DNA from: Ilyomonas limi
GTDB taxonomy: Bacteria > Bacteroidota > Bacteroidia > Chitinophagales > Chitinophagaceae
Direction: 5' to 3'
DNA: 64,000 nucleotides
NCBI RefSeq assembly: GCF_005233845.1
Contig: NZ_SZQL01000006.1
Coordinates: forward strand, 62,001-126,000
The stretch's first letter is position 1. Each line of letters opens with the position of its first letter. Positions 9,151-17,876 of this stretch are shown in pieces. A model generated the notes under the pieces. It was not told where the DNA came from. It was given only the letters and a program-made list of their open reading frames with translations, and did not search any database. A program made the position numbers and the translations under genes.

Positions 9151-9978
9151 CTATTTAAAAAGATTTTCGGCAATGGTTAAGCTTTCAGGCTTACCCACAT
9201 CAATAAATAAGTAATCATCGTGTTTAAATGCTTGTATAACAGAGTTGTTAGCAAATTTCAAATAAACATCTATAATAGAAAATTTACCCTCAAAAGATTG
9301 TAAATAATCCAGAAAACAGTTACTGATAATGTGAATGCCACTAAATGCTTGTTGGGTATAATTCTCCGCAGGTCGGGCCATTTTTACTTGGCCGGTATTT
9401 ATATTTTGCCAACCACACAATATGTCATTATCATCAAATAACAAATACCGCGAAGAATTTCTGTTGCAGGTGGCTACGGTTGCCAATGGGTGCTGCTGCA
9501 TATGCTGTACTATCATTTTATCCAGCGGCATATCTGTAAGCACATCGGCATTCATCAATACAAAGTAGTTGCTGTCTTTAAAATAGGGCGTTGCATATTT
9601 CAGCCCGCCACCGGTCTCCAGCACCTGCGCTTCGTACGAAATAGTTACATTGCTGCCCCAGCCCTTATTTGCCACAATAGCTTCCTCTATTTGCGATGCA
9701 AAATGGTGAGTATTGACTATAATATTAAAAATACCGTATTGTTGTAAATATTCAATATTGCGCTGCAATAAACTCTTACCATTAATAATAGCCAACGCTT
9801 TGGGATGTGAATTTGTAAAAGGTTTTAAGCGTGTGCCTAAGCCGGCAGCGAGTATCATTGCTCTGATGCCGTTACTCTCTTTCCCCAATGAGGAATGTTG
9901 AAAATGATTTGATACGAAGTTTGATTTCATGGGCACGTATGTAAATATTTTTTTGGATCCCGTTAATATTGGCTTCAT
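9151..9978 (-). CDS. MurU-like sugar-1-phosphate nucleotidyltransferase
   Basis: A nucleotidyltransferase of the GT-A-like family that activates a sugar 1-phosphate with an NTP. The signature AMILAAGLGTRLKPFT is at about 40-55, PKALAIINGKSLL follows, and VLMNADVLTD supplies the metal-binding aspartate. Its length fits MurU, which makes UDP-MurNAc in the peptidoglycan recycling bypass. The neighbour 30 bp upstream in the same transcript encodes an AmgK-like kinase, the partner enzyme of MurU, which supports that reading; a GDP-mannose or glucose-1-phosphate enzyme remains possible. The start is uncertain: 9978, 9930 or 9858 (directly before ILAAG) all fit. Confidence 0.8.
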   Translation of the reverse strand: MKPILTGSKKIFTYVPMKSNFVSNHFQHSSLGKESNGIRAMILAAGLGTRLKPFTNSHPKALAIINGKSLLQRNIEYLQQYGIFNIIVNTHHFASQIEEAIVANKGWGSNVTISYEAQVLETGGGLKYATPYFKDSNYFVLMNADVLTDMPLDKMIVQHMQQHPLATVATCNRNSSRYLLFDDNDILCGWQNINTGQVKMARPAENYTQQAFSGIHIISNCFLDYLQSFEGKFSIIDVYLKFANNSVIQAFKHDDYLFIDVGKPESLTIAENLFK

Positions 9979-10008
9979 TACTCTCTTTAAGGGACAAGTG
10001 TTTTCCCA

Positions 10009-11475
10009 TCAGGAGATAGATACTATTTGTTCTTTTACCCAATTTTCCTCGTTAATATGGTTCAACGCCACTTTTACTTTGTATTTATTTTTTAAATGTC
10101 TTGCTGTTTGTTCGGCAGCATATACACTGCGATGCTGCCCGCCGGTACAGCCAAAGCTAATCATCAGGCTTTCAAAGCCGCGCTGTATATAATCTTCCAC
10201 AGATATATCTACCAGGTTATACACACTGTTCAAAAATTCATTCATGCGTGTACGCTCCTCCAAAAACTGCTGTACATTTTTATCTAATCCCGATGAGGTT
10301 TTAAACTCCTGATAGCGCCCCGGATTCAGTAATCCGCGACAATCAAACACAAAGCCGCCGCCATGACCCGCAGTGGTTCCGGGAATTCCTTTTTTATAAG
10401 AAAAACTATTCACTTCTACTACCAACGGCGTTGTTTCGGTTGCCTGTACATTTTCAAAACGATGGATGATGTCGTCCTGTACAATCAACGCTAACACTCT
10501 CGTAAACTCAGTCGCTTCCACACCCAACTGCAACTGGTTTAATACAAACCATTTTAAATTTCTCAACGCAAGCGGAATACTGGTTAAAAAATGTGCTTTA
10601 CGCTCAAACAAACCTCTAAAACCGTAGGCGCCCAATACCTGCAATAAGCGCAACAGCACATAACCATTAAACCGTTGAATGAATAAAGTTGTATTTACAG
10701 GTGCAGGCAATAACTTATTCACTTCTTCCATATAATGTTGCAACAGACTTTCTTTCCATGTAGCACTCAGCCCGGCACGTGCCTGCCATAGCAAACTGGC
10801 AACATCGTACTGCAAAGCGCCCTGCATGCCACCCTGATAATCTATAAAATGTACCTTTTTGTTATGCACAATAATGTTGCGGCTTTGAAAGTCGCGAAAC
10901 ATAAAATAGCTGTAGGTTGTGTCGGCCAGAAAACTGCTGATGTTTTCAAAATCCTCCAACATTACCTGCTTATCATACGGCAGTTTCAGCGTATCTAAAA
11001 AGTAATATTTGAAGTACAGCAAATCACTCAGGATCGCTTGATTGCCAAATATTTTTGCCGTGAGGCACCTGTTATAATTCATGCCTTCGTGCCCTTTTAT
11101 TTGCAAGCGTGCCAGCTCGGTAAGGCTTTGCTGAAATAAACCATATACATATTCATTTTGTCCTTGCTGCTCCAATACATCCAGCAGCGAAGTAGTGCCC
11201 AAATCTTCCTGTATATAAATAGTGTATGTTTCGTTAACTGCACAAATTGCGGGCACGGGCAAATTCAATTGCTTAAAGTGCGTGCTAAAATAGATGAACG
11301 TTTTGTTTTCCTGCACATGGTTATTCCACGTAGCAATCAGCGTTTCATCGTTGTAAAAAATACGGAAATAAATACGGTCACTGCCACTCTGCGGCAGCTT
11401 TACGATGCTCAGTGTACCACCCGCAGGGCGAATGGTGTACAACAAAGTCTCAATCTGCATTTCTATTGTTTCCAT
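10009..11475 (-). CDS. AmgK-like sugar kinase fused to RapZ C-terminal domain
   Basis: A 488-residue two-domain protein. Residues about 15-310 are an aminoglycoside-phosphotransferase/choline-kinase fold; the catalytic loop FRDFQSRN puts Asp195 and Asn200 in place, and IDYQGG gives the metal-binding Asp212. This loop is close to the one in AmgK, the anomeric MurNAc/GlcNAc kinase, although the first position is Phe193 rather than His. Residues about 325-488 are a RapZ C-terminal domain: SFSYKKGIP, VFDCRGLLNPGRY and the signature GCTGGQHRSV at 442-451. RapZ's N-terminal P-loop ATPase is absent. In enterobacteria this half of RapZ binds glucosamine-6-phosphate and RNA. The gene precedes the MurU-like gene by 30 bp. 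Confidence 0.85.
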   Translation of the reverse strand: METIEMQIETLLYTIRPAGGTLSIVKLPQSGSDRIYFRIFYNDETLIATWNNHVQENKTFIYFSTHFKQLNLPVPAICAVNETYTIYIQEDLGTTSLLDVLEQQGQNEYVYGLFQQSLTELARLQIKGHEGMNYNRCLTAKIFGNQAILSDLLYFKYYFLDTLKLPYDKQVMLEDFENISSFLADTTYSYFMFRDFQSRNIIVHNKKVHFIDYQGGMQGALQYDVASLLWQARAGLSATWKESLLQHYMEEVNKLLPAPVNTTLFIQRFNGYVLLRLLQVLGAYGFRGLFERKAHFLTSIPLALRNLKWFVLNQLQLGVEATEFTRVLALIVQDDIIHRFENVQATETTPLVVEVNSFSYKKGIPGTTAGHGGGFVFDCRGLLNPGRYQEFKTSSGLDKNVQQFLEERTRMNEFLNSVYNLVDISVEDYIQRGFESLMISFGCTGGQHRSVYAAEQTARHLKNKYKVKVALNHINEENWVKEQIVSIS

Positions 11476-11699
11476 AAAAAAGTTGGATGGCGGTAAATAT
11501 AAAATTCTTTACGAAAATGAGACTTGACAAATTGTTGTACAATAATGCCTGATTATACTGGTAGATTATTTAAAGTTTAAGGTTTAAAGTATAAAGCCGG
11601 GCAAAATTGTGGTTGTTTGAGGTAGCTGGTCGTTTAGTTTTTAATAAATCTTTTTGGCAGCTAAGCCATTTTCAACCCATCTTTGAAGAAACATTTTGT

Positions 11700-12209
11700 A
11701 TGAAGACTTTGTTTATAATACTGATGATGCTGTTTGTTTGTGCAGTCCATGCGCAATCTGCCGATAACAGCGATACCATTCCACCATATAAAAAAACAAA
11801 TAAAATTCCGGAGTTTGCTATTTTAAAACCCGACAGCACCTGGTTTACCAATAAACAACTTCCCGAAAATAAACCTACGGTTATCATTTACTTTAGCCCC
11901 GATTGTGGCCACTGCCAAATGACCGCGCAGGAGTTTGTGAAAGAGATGGATAAACTGAAAAATACCGAACTGGTATGGGTAAGCTATCACTCGCCAATAG
12001 AGATAAAGAACTTTGCAGAAAACTACAAGCTGAACCGGTTTTCCAATGTAGTGCTGGGCCGCGATCCAAACTATAAAATTCCGGTGTTTTACAAAATTCA
12101 GTTTACACCTTTTATGGCGGTTTATGATAAGAAAGGCAACTTTTTAAATGCTTATCCGCAAGGCACCAGCCCGGCTGTGATTGCCAAACTGATTAAGACC
12201 GGAAAATAA
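11700..12209 (+). CDS. periplasmic thioredoxin-like (TlpA/AhpC-type) protein
   Basis: A 169-residue exported protein. I start it at 11700 (MKTLFIILMMLFVCAVHAQS), a clear signal peptide, rather than at an in-frame start 31 codons upstream. The mature part is a thioredoxin fold with the redox motif CGHC (Cys69 and Cys72) after IIYFSPD and a cis-proline in FTPFMAVYD near the C-terminus. It probably reduces or oxidises disulfides in the periplasm, or supports cytochrome or outer membrane protein maturation. It is followed 62 bp later by mdh, which has its own -7 box. Confidence 0.82.
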   Translation: MKTLFIILMMLFVCAVHAQSADNSDTIPPYKKTNKIPEFAILKPDSTWFTNKQLPENKPTVIIYFSPDCGHCQMTAQEFVKEMDKLKNTELVWVSYHSPIEIKNFAENYKLNRFSNVVLGRDPNYKIPVFYKIQFTPFMAVYDKKGNFLNAYPQGTSPAVIAKLIKTGK

Positions 12210-12231
12210 ATAACAAAACCATTGCAACCCA

Positions 12232-12239
12232 TACATTTG
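12232..12239 (+). promoter_or_regulatory. putative -7 box upstream of mdh
   Basis: TACATTTG matches the Bacteroidota -7 consensus TAnnTTTG and lies 33 bp before the mdh start codon. No good -33 TTG motif is seen at the usual distance of about 20 bp, so this is a one-box match. Confidence 0.45.
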
Positions 12240-12271
12240 CAAATAGTACTAACCCAATAAAGATTAATTGT

Positions 12272-13201
12272 ATGAAAATAACGATTGTAGGCGCCGGCGC
12301 TGTGGGCGCCACCTGCGCCGATGAAATTGCACGTGCCGCTTTATGCGAAGAACTGGTATTGCTCGACATCAAAGAAGGACTTGCCGAAGGCAAGGCACTC
12401 GATATGATGCAAACGGCTGCTTTAGTCAATTTCGACACCCGCATTACCGGCTATACCAACAACTATGCTGCCTCTGCCAATAGCAATGTGGTAGTAGTAA
12501 CATCGGGCATACCGCGCAAGCCGGGTATGACGCGCGAAGAACTCATTGGCACCAATGCGGGTATTGTAAAAAGCGTAATACAAAACCTGTTGCAACATTC
12601 GCCCGATGCAGTGGTTATTGTAGTATCGAACCCAATGGATACGATGACCTATTTAACCCTGCAAAACGCCGGCATACCCAAAAACCGCGTCATTGGTATG
12701 GGCGGCATATTAGACAGTGCAAGGTTTAAATGTTACCTGAGCCAGGCATTAGGCTGCTCGCCGCACGACCTGAATGCTATTGTAATTGGCGGTCATGGTG
12801 ATACAACAATGATACCGCTGATACGCTATGCCACCTGGAACAGCGCCCCGGTATCTTCATTTTTAAGTGAAGCGCAGTGCAAGCAAATTGTATCCGACAC
12901 GATGGTGGGTGGTGCCACGCTTACCAAACTTATTGGTACATCGGCATGGTATGCGCCAGGTGCTGCTGTAAGGGTGTTGGTAGAATCAGTAGTGCACGAC
13001 CAAAAAAGATTAGTGTCTTGTTGTGTGGCACTGGATGGTGAATATGGACAAAAAGATATTTGCCTTGGCGTACCGGTTGTTATAGGTAAAGATGGTTGGG
13101 AAAAAATTATAGATTTCCAACTGAATGAACAGGAGCAAGCTCAGTTCAACAAGAGTGCTGATGCAGTACGGAAGATGAATGATATATTGAAGACCGTGTA
13201 A
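12272..13201 (+). CDS. mdh: malate dehydrogenase
   Basis: A 309-residue NAD-dependent malate dehydrogenase of the LDH-like (type 3) group, interconverting malate and oxaloacetate in the TCA cycle. The NAD-binding loop is GAGAVGA (7-13). Substrate specificity for malate comes from Arg82 in the IPRKPGMTREEL loop, with Arg88 and Arg151; Asp148 and His175 (GGHGD) form the proton relay. The arginine at 82 and the loop sequence separate it from lactate dehydrogenase. It is full-length and cytosolic. A large inverted-repeat element lies immediately downstream. Confidence 0.93.
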   Translation: MKITIVGAGAVGATCADEIARAALCEELVLLDIKEGLAEGKALDMMQTAALVNFDTRITGYTNNYAASANSNVVVVTSGIPRKPGMTREELIGTNAGIVKSVIQNLLQHSPDAVVIVVSNPMDTMTYLTLQNAGIPKNRVIGMGGILDSARFKCYLSQALGCSPHDLNAIVIGGHGDTTMIPLIRYATWNSAPVSSFLSEAQCKQIVSDTMVGGATLTKLIGTSAWYAPGAAVRVLVESVVHDQKRLVSCCVALDGEYGQKDICLGVPVVIGKDGWEKIIDFQLNEQEQAQFNKSADAVRKMNDILKTV

Positions 13202-13217
13202 AAAATGATTATTAAAC

Positions 13218-13392
13218 AAAAAACACCTCAGCATTTAGTACATTGTCAGGTAAATATATTTAAACGCTACTGCTACCATTTCGGATGATGAAACACCATC
13301 CGTTAGAAAGGCCATCGGCGGGTGTCTCCATCCGCCAAACACTTAAGTTATTTAGTTGACAATGTATTTAGATTAATGCTGAGGTGTTTTTT
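13218..13392. repeat. 175-bp element with terminal inverted repeats and two inner hairpins
   Basis: The arms at 13218-13248 and 13357-13392 are complementary (an uninterrupted 18-bp match, AAAAAACACCTCAGCATT, followed by a bulge and then about 10 more pairs). Inside lie two small hairpins at 13282-13302 (CGGATG/CATCCG stem) and 13317-13336 (GGCGG/CCGCC stem). The right arm ends in T6, so the folded RNA could end the mdh transcript. No open reading frame is present. It resembles a small non-autonomous mobile or REP-type element. Confidence 0.7.
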
Positions 13393-13526
13393 ATGCATAC
13401 ATGTCTTGCTTTATATTATAAAAAAGTATGCTACATTTATAATTTTATACCTAAAGACAACAATTGCTGCAAATAACCGTAATCATTAATTATAAAACCG
13501 GTGATTACCACCTAAACAAAAATTCT

Positions 13527-14003
13527 ATGCAAAAAAGACCTATGACAAGCTTAAGAAGTGGGATTGTATTATTATCTGCATTTTTTTGCCTATCTACAGC
13601 CTGCAGCAAAAATGATGACGACAACAATCCCCCTGCAACGAATGCCAATTTTGCCGCTTCTCTAAGTGGCAGCCAGGAAACCCCGCCCAATGCAGAAACG
13701 GGCACCGGCACACTAACGGCTACTTACGACGCCAATTCTAATAAACTGTCTTATACGCTTACATGGACAGGACTTACAGGCGCTCCAACGGCTATGCACT
13801 TTCACAAAGGCCAGGTAGGCGAACCCGGTGATGTAGAAATACCCATTGCCGGCTTTACTGCGGCTGCCGCCGGTACATTAACGGCTACTGCCACCGTGGA
13901 TGAAGATGAAGAAGAGGACTTAATGGAAGGCCATTTTTATGTAAACATTCATACAGCTAATTATCAGGCAGGAGAGATACGGGGACAAGTATTAAAACAA
14001 TAA
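13527..14003 (+). CDS. CHRD-domain lipoprotein
   Basis: A 158-residue exported lipoprotein. The start at 13527 (MQKRPMTSLRSG) is followed by a hydrophobic segment and a lipobox ending LSTACS, so the mature protein begins with a lipidated cysteine; an aspartate/asparagine-rich linker (KNDDDNNPP) follows. The rest is one CHRD domain (FAASLSGSQETPPNAETGTG, then AMHFHKGQVGEPG, then GEIRGQV at the end), a beta fold first seen in chordin and common in bacterial surface proteins. It has no known enzymatic role. It is convergent with the beta-barrel gene, and a palindromic terminator lies between them. Confidence 0.85.
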   Translation: MQKRPMTSLRSGIVLLSAFFCLSTACSKNDDDNNPPATNANFAASLSGSQETPPNAETGTGTLTATYDANSNKLSYTLTWTGLTGAPTAMHFHKGQVGEPGDVEIPIAGFTAAAAGTLTATATVDEDEEEDLMEGHFYVNIHTANYQAGEIRGQVLKQ

Positions 14004-14013
14004 GCAAGTTAAC

Positions 14014-14063
14014 CTACAAAACAAACGGCATGAACAATATTGTTCATGCCGTTTGTTTTGTAG
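14014..14063. terminator. 50-bp perfect palindrome, bidirectional terminator
   Basis: Positions 14014-14038 and 14039-14063 are exact reverse complements with no loop (the left arm starts CTACAAAACAAACGG). The palindrome lies 11 bp after the CHRD gene and 24 bp before the end of the convergent beta-barrel gene. Each RNA strand would form a long stem with an A-rich left flank and T-rich right flank, as expected for a shared intrinsic terminator. Confidence 0.75.
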
Positions 14064-14086
14064 ATGTTTATAAAATTTATGGCAAA

Positions 14087-14680
14087 TTATAAAATTTTGA
14101 AACCAACACCTAACTGCAATTGTTGCGTTTTCCATTTGTTAGGATTATCTACATCGCTGATATTGGCTAAACCAACATTATAACGGCCGTAAATGCGCAA
14201 TTTACTGATGTTGATTTGCGCACCGAGCACAGCAGACAAATCGCCCTTTTTAAAAGCATCTTTACCATTATTAAACAGGTTTTCATCATCATTCACCAAA
14301 ACGCTAAACTGCGGTCCTACATGGAAAGTAAGCAAGCTGCCTGCATTGATTCTCAGCAAAATAGGAATGCTCAGGTAGTTTAACTTTACATCTCTTTTTA
14401 GCAAAGAGCTAGGCGCTTCCTGGTAAACAGAACTAAAACCTGAATCTACACGCGAAGTAGTTTGACTGAATAATAGTTCCGGCTGAATGCCCCAGTTTTT
14501 ATTAAAATCAATTTCGGCAAAGGCACCCAACTGATAATTGAGTTTATACGAATCTGAGAATTTTACACCATCAATTTTGGTGAGGTTTGCACCTATTTTA
14601 CCGCCAAAGTCAAGCCGCTGCGCATTTGCCGAAATAACTGTTGCCAGACCAACTGCTACTAATAACATCAACTTTTTCAT
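14087..14680 (-). CDS. outer membrane beta-barrel protein (porin-like)
   Basis: A 197-residue outer membrane protein. The signal peptide MKKLMLLVAVGLATVISANA ends before QRLDFGGKIGANLTKI, the usual first strand of the OMP_b-brl_2-type barrel. Alternating hydrophobic strands follow (YQLGAFAEIDFNKNWGIQPELLF, YLSIPILLRINAG, LTFHVGPQFSVLV), and the chain ends in a beta-signal with LGVGFKIL. Such eight-stranded barrels are common in Bacteroidota; function is unknown, probably structural or a small channel. It stands alone, facing the CHRD gene. Confidence 0.85.
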   Translation of the reverse strand: MKKLMLLVAVGLATVISANAQRLDFGGKIGANLTKIDGVKFSDSYKLNYQLGAFAEIDFNKNWGIQPELLFSQTTSRVDSGFSSVYQEAPSSLLKRDVKLNYLSIPILLRINAGSLLTFHVGPQFSVLVNDDENLFNNGKDAFKKGDLSAVLGAQINISKLRIYGRYNVGLANISDVDNPNKWKTQQLQLGVGFKIL

Positions 14681-14855
14681 AAAAGAATTTTTAATTTAAT
14701 AATTTCATCATCTAAGCGTGAGACTGCTTCTTTTTATTAACGTTTAACAGCATGAATTGTTATGTAGCCAAAACGTTTTGAGTACAATAAGATGCTATCT
14801 ATCAGTATAATGCTGTATGCAGATTCAGTAACCATTTCTTTTATTTCCATAATAT

Positions 14856-16118
14856 TTATGCCAATTCAATTACGGTTATTTCGGGCAAAATACCCACGCG
14901 GCCGGGATAGCCAATAAAACCATAGCCGCGATTGACATACAGATATTGCGCGCCTTCGTTATACAAACCCGCCCATTGCTTATACACCCACTGCACCGGG
15001 CTCCATTTAAACCATGGCGTTTCTACACCAAACTGCATTCCGTGTGTGTGCCCCGAAAGGGTAAGGTCAATGTCGCTGTATTCAGGCCGCACCTGCGCAT
15101 CCCAATGGCTGGGGTCGTGGCTCATTAAAATTTTAAAAGGGTACTTTTCAGCACCGGGATATGCCTCTTTCATTTTGCCATATTTGGGAAAGCCTGCTTT
15201 GGCACTCCAGTTTTCAATACCAATGAGGGCAAACGCCTGACCATCTTTTTCAATAGCCACATGCTCATTCATCAGCAACCGCCAGCCCATGCCAGCTTGC
15301 AGTTCTTTTAAATGTTGCATGTTATTTGCTTTTTCAACAGCCGCTTGTCCCTGCGCATTAAAACCCCAGTAATAATCGCCATAATCGTGATTACCCAACG
15401 TGCTATATACGCCATAAGGCGCTTTAAGGCGGTTAAATACGCTTATATAATCAGTCATTTCAATAGCACGGTCGTTTACCAGATCGCCGGTGAATAAAAT
15501 CAAATCGGGTTGTTGCTCCAATATCATATCCACACCGCGATTGACTGCTTCTTTATTATTAAAAGAGCCACTGTGTATATCGCTTATCTGTACAATTTTA
15601 AAACCTTTGAAGGCAGGTGGTAAGTTTTTAAAGGAGAGCTTTACTTTTCTGATATGATAATCGTATTTATTGGAAAAGCCATACACCAGCGAGCCAAATA
15701 ATCCGCCACCAACCAGAAAGCCCAGCCAGCTCAAAAATACGGAACGCTTAATGGCAGGGTCATTCTGTACATAATCGGCACCGGTACGGCGAAACAGCTT
15801 GCTCATCAGCCACATAGCGCCACGGCGTATATCATCTACCAAAAAGAAAACGGTGGCTAATAATTTGGCGAAAACCAGCCCGAGAATAATGGCAAAAACA
15901 TACTCGCTAATGTGCCGGTAGCCCGCATATCCGCGCCAGTACGGAAACGTAACAAGCGCAATGATAGCTAACAAACTCAGCAGCCAGTACGCACTAAATA
16001 AAGTAATACGCCATTTATCGGAGAGGTTGTGTGTAAGCGCGCGCATTACCCAAAAAACATATACATCCAGCAACAGCATTATTACTGCTATCATCCATAA
16101 ACTGCCGGCGTTTCTCAT
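14856..16118 (-). CDS. membrane-anchored metallophosphoesterase (YkuE-like)
   Basis: A 420-residue protein with about four N-terminal transmembrane helices (residues 1-155) and a calcineurin-type phosphoesterase domain (about 170-415). All metal-binding motifs are present: VQISDIHSG, FTGDLVND, LGNHDYGD, LMSHDPSHW and LSGHTHGMQFG. Members of this group hydrolyse phosphodiesters or pyrophosphates such as UDP-sugar lipids; the substrate is not evident. The long membrane part distinguishes it from the short YkuE form. It stands alone on the minus strand. Confidence 0.85.
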   Translation of the reverse strand: MRNAGSLWMIAVIMLLLDVYVFWVMRALTHNLSDKWRITLFSAYWLLSLLAIIALVTFPYWRGYAGYRHISEYVFAIILGLVFAKLLATVFFLVDDIRRGAMWLMSKLFRRTGADYVQNDPAIKRSVFLSWLGFLVGGGLFGSLVYGFSNKYDYHIRKVKLSFKNLPPAFKGFKIVQISDIHSGSFNNKEAVNRGVDMILEQQPDLILFTGDLVNDRAIEMTDYISVFNRLKAPYGVYSTLGNHDYGDYYWGFNAQGQAAVEKANNMQHLKELQAGMGWRLLMNEHVAIEKDGQAFALIGIENWSAKAGFPKYGKMKEAYPGAEKYPFKILMSHDPSHWDAQVRPEYSDIDLTLSGHTHGMQFGVETPWFKWSPVQWVYKQWAGLYNEGAQYLYVNRGYGFIGYPGRVGILPEITVIELA

Positions 16119-16317
16119 GCAAAAATGTATTTACTATAATGAACGGAAGTGGTAAGAGCCTTTAAGGCTGCAATATACACGCAGCAATAGCGTTGTAACT
16201 CATTTAAAAGCATAATTGTGGTTGTAAATAAATGTTATACAGTGCTGTTGATAACAAATAACATAAAATATGTGAAATAAACAGAGCCTACAAAAATGCT
16301 TTCTTTAAATTTGAGCT

Positions 16318-16480
16318 ATGAAAAAGGATGATAATACGTTATATTATGAGTTTACCGCTTTGCCAGGCTCCGATTTGGAGAAGGCGATTAATGCCTATCC
16401 AAAAGACAGAAATTCAACGTAGAAAGGAAATACAGGAAGATTATAATAAGCGCGTTGAAAAGCAAAAGAAAAAGCATTAA
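16318..16480 (+). pseudogene. small frameshifted ORF
   Basis: From the ATG at 16318, a frame reads MKKDDNTLYYEFTALPGSDL and stops at 16422. A second frame, entered near position 16400, continues with TEIQRRKEIQEDYNKRVEKQ and stops at 16480. The amphipathic, charged character runs smoothly across the shift, so a one-base change near the CC pair at 16399-16400 probably broke a gene of about 54 codons. I do not recognise the product. It overlaps the following pseudogene. Confidence 0.4.
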
Positions 16481-16958
16481 CGAAGCAGGTTATAATTTTA
16501 TTGAAGTTGCACATGGTATATTTGAGTTCTATACGCAGTATGGCGCTGCTTACAAGGTAGAATTTATTGATTCCGGTATGTATTTCAATTCATCGCATCC
16601 GGCTTCCGGTTTTATTTATAGTATAGATGTAGTTTTGTTATATCCGGGCCGTACGATTTTATGATTATATTATCAGCATTACGATTGCGGAAATGATCAT
16701 TCATTTTTTAGTCGCGATAATAGAACTATAATATTTTACATTTGCGATCCTTCAGATGGAAAGATGAAGGCGCGGCAGAGAAAGTTTGACTATTGGTTTG
16801 ATGTATATAATACGGATGAATACAAAAAGATTACTTCAACATTCACCACGCATGATGTAGATATGATTGCTAATTTCATCTTTCTCAAAAACAACCCTTT
16901 TGCTTACGATATTCCATTGATGATAGACGAGGCAAAAGATAGTTTTAATAATAAATAA
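16455..16958 (+). pseudogene. DUF6169-like gene with in-frame TGA
   Basis: The frame reads GIFEFYTQYGAAYKVEFID, then ends at a TGA at 16662-16664 (after YPGRTIL), then continues in the same frame as LYYQHYDCGNDHSFFSRDN, IIFYICDPSDGK and FDYWFDVYN, to a stop at 16958. The YICD-DGK motif and overall order match DUF6169, a small Bacteroidota family of unknown function. One nonsense codon separates the halves, so this is probably a recent pseudogene; the true N-terminus is unclear. The broken ORF just upstream suggests that the whole locus is decaying. Confidence 0.6.
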
Positions 16959-16969
16959 TTTTCAACAAG

Positions 16970-16977
16970 TACATTTG
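16970..16977 (+). promoter_or_regulatory. putative -7 box upstream of parA
   Basis: TACATTTG fits the TAnnTTTG consensus and lies 16 bp before the parA start, implying a very short leader. No convincing -33 motif is visible. Confidence 0.4.
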
Positions 16978-16992
16978 AAGCTTTAAATATTT

Positions 16993-17793
16993 ATGGCAAG
17001 AATAATTGGCGTAGCAAATCAAAAAGGCGGTGTAGGCAAAACAACCTCTGCCATCAACTTAGCGGCATCGTTTGCCGTGCTGGAGTTTAAAACCTTACTG
17101 GTAGATGCCGATCCGCAGGCAAACAGTACTACCGGTGTAGGCTTCGACCTGCACAATGTAACGCATAGTTTATACGACTGTATGGTAAATAATGTGCCTG
17201 CAGGCGAAGTGATTTTAAAAACAGAGATTCCCAACCTTGATTTAATCCCTTCGCATATAGACCTTGTGGGTGCGGAGATAGAAATGATTAACTATCCCAA
17301 TCGCGAGATGGTAATGAAAAATTTGCTGGAAGCAGTAAAAGACCATTACGATTTTATAGTAATAGATTGCTCGCCTTCGCTGGGCTTGATAACGGTAAAT
17401 GCTCTTACCGCTGCCAACAGCGTGATAGTGCCGGTGCAGTGCGAATTTTTTGCGTTGGAAGGCTTGGGCAAATTATTGAATACCATTAAGATTGTGCAAA
17501 GCCGCCTCAATGTAAACCTGCAGATTGAAGGTATTTTGATGACGATGTACGATGGTCGTCTTCGCCTGTGCAACCAGGTGGTAAGTGAGGTGAGAAGACA
17601 TTTTGAAGAAATGGTATTCAGTACGATTATTCATCGCAATACAAGATTAAGCGAAGCGCCGAGCTTTGGCAAGCCCGTTATTTTGTACGATGCAGACAGC
17701 AAAGGCGCAGTGAACTATTTAAATCTTGCAAAAGAAGTTTTACAAAAGAATAATCTTACAAAAATTACCAAAGAAGAAAGAATAATGGGATAG
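16993..17793 (+). CDS. parA: chromosome partitioning ATPase ParA/Soj
   Basis: A 266-residue ParA-type ATPase that works with ParB to segregate replication origins. The deviant Walker A motif KGGVGKTT is at 11-18, the Walker A' segment is [12 protein letters not shown], and Walker B is [12 protein letters not shown]. It is the short chromosomal form without an N-terminal helix-turn-helix extension. parB follows 83 bp later on the same strand, then a DUF5683 gene and dapB, an order I know from this family of organisms. Confidence 0.93.
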   Translation: MARIIGVANQKGGVGKTTSAINLAASFAVLEFKTLLVDADPQANSTTGVGFDLHNVTHSLYDCMVNNVPAGEVILKTEIPNLDLIPSHIDLVGAEIEMINYPNREMVMKNLLEAVKDHYDFIVIDCSPSLGLITVNALTAANSVIVPVQCEFFALEGLGKLLNTIKIVQSRLNVNLQIEGILMTMYDGRLRLCNQVVSEVRRHFEEMVFSTIIHRNTRLSEAPSFGKPVILYDADSKGAVNYLNLAKEVLQKNNLTKITKEERIMG

Positions 17794-17876
17794 TAGGGAG
17801 TGCTGTTTTTATAAAAATACTTATTCCATTTTAAACAATAACTGTTCAATCTACCATACTCGATTTACAATAATTA

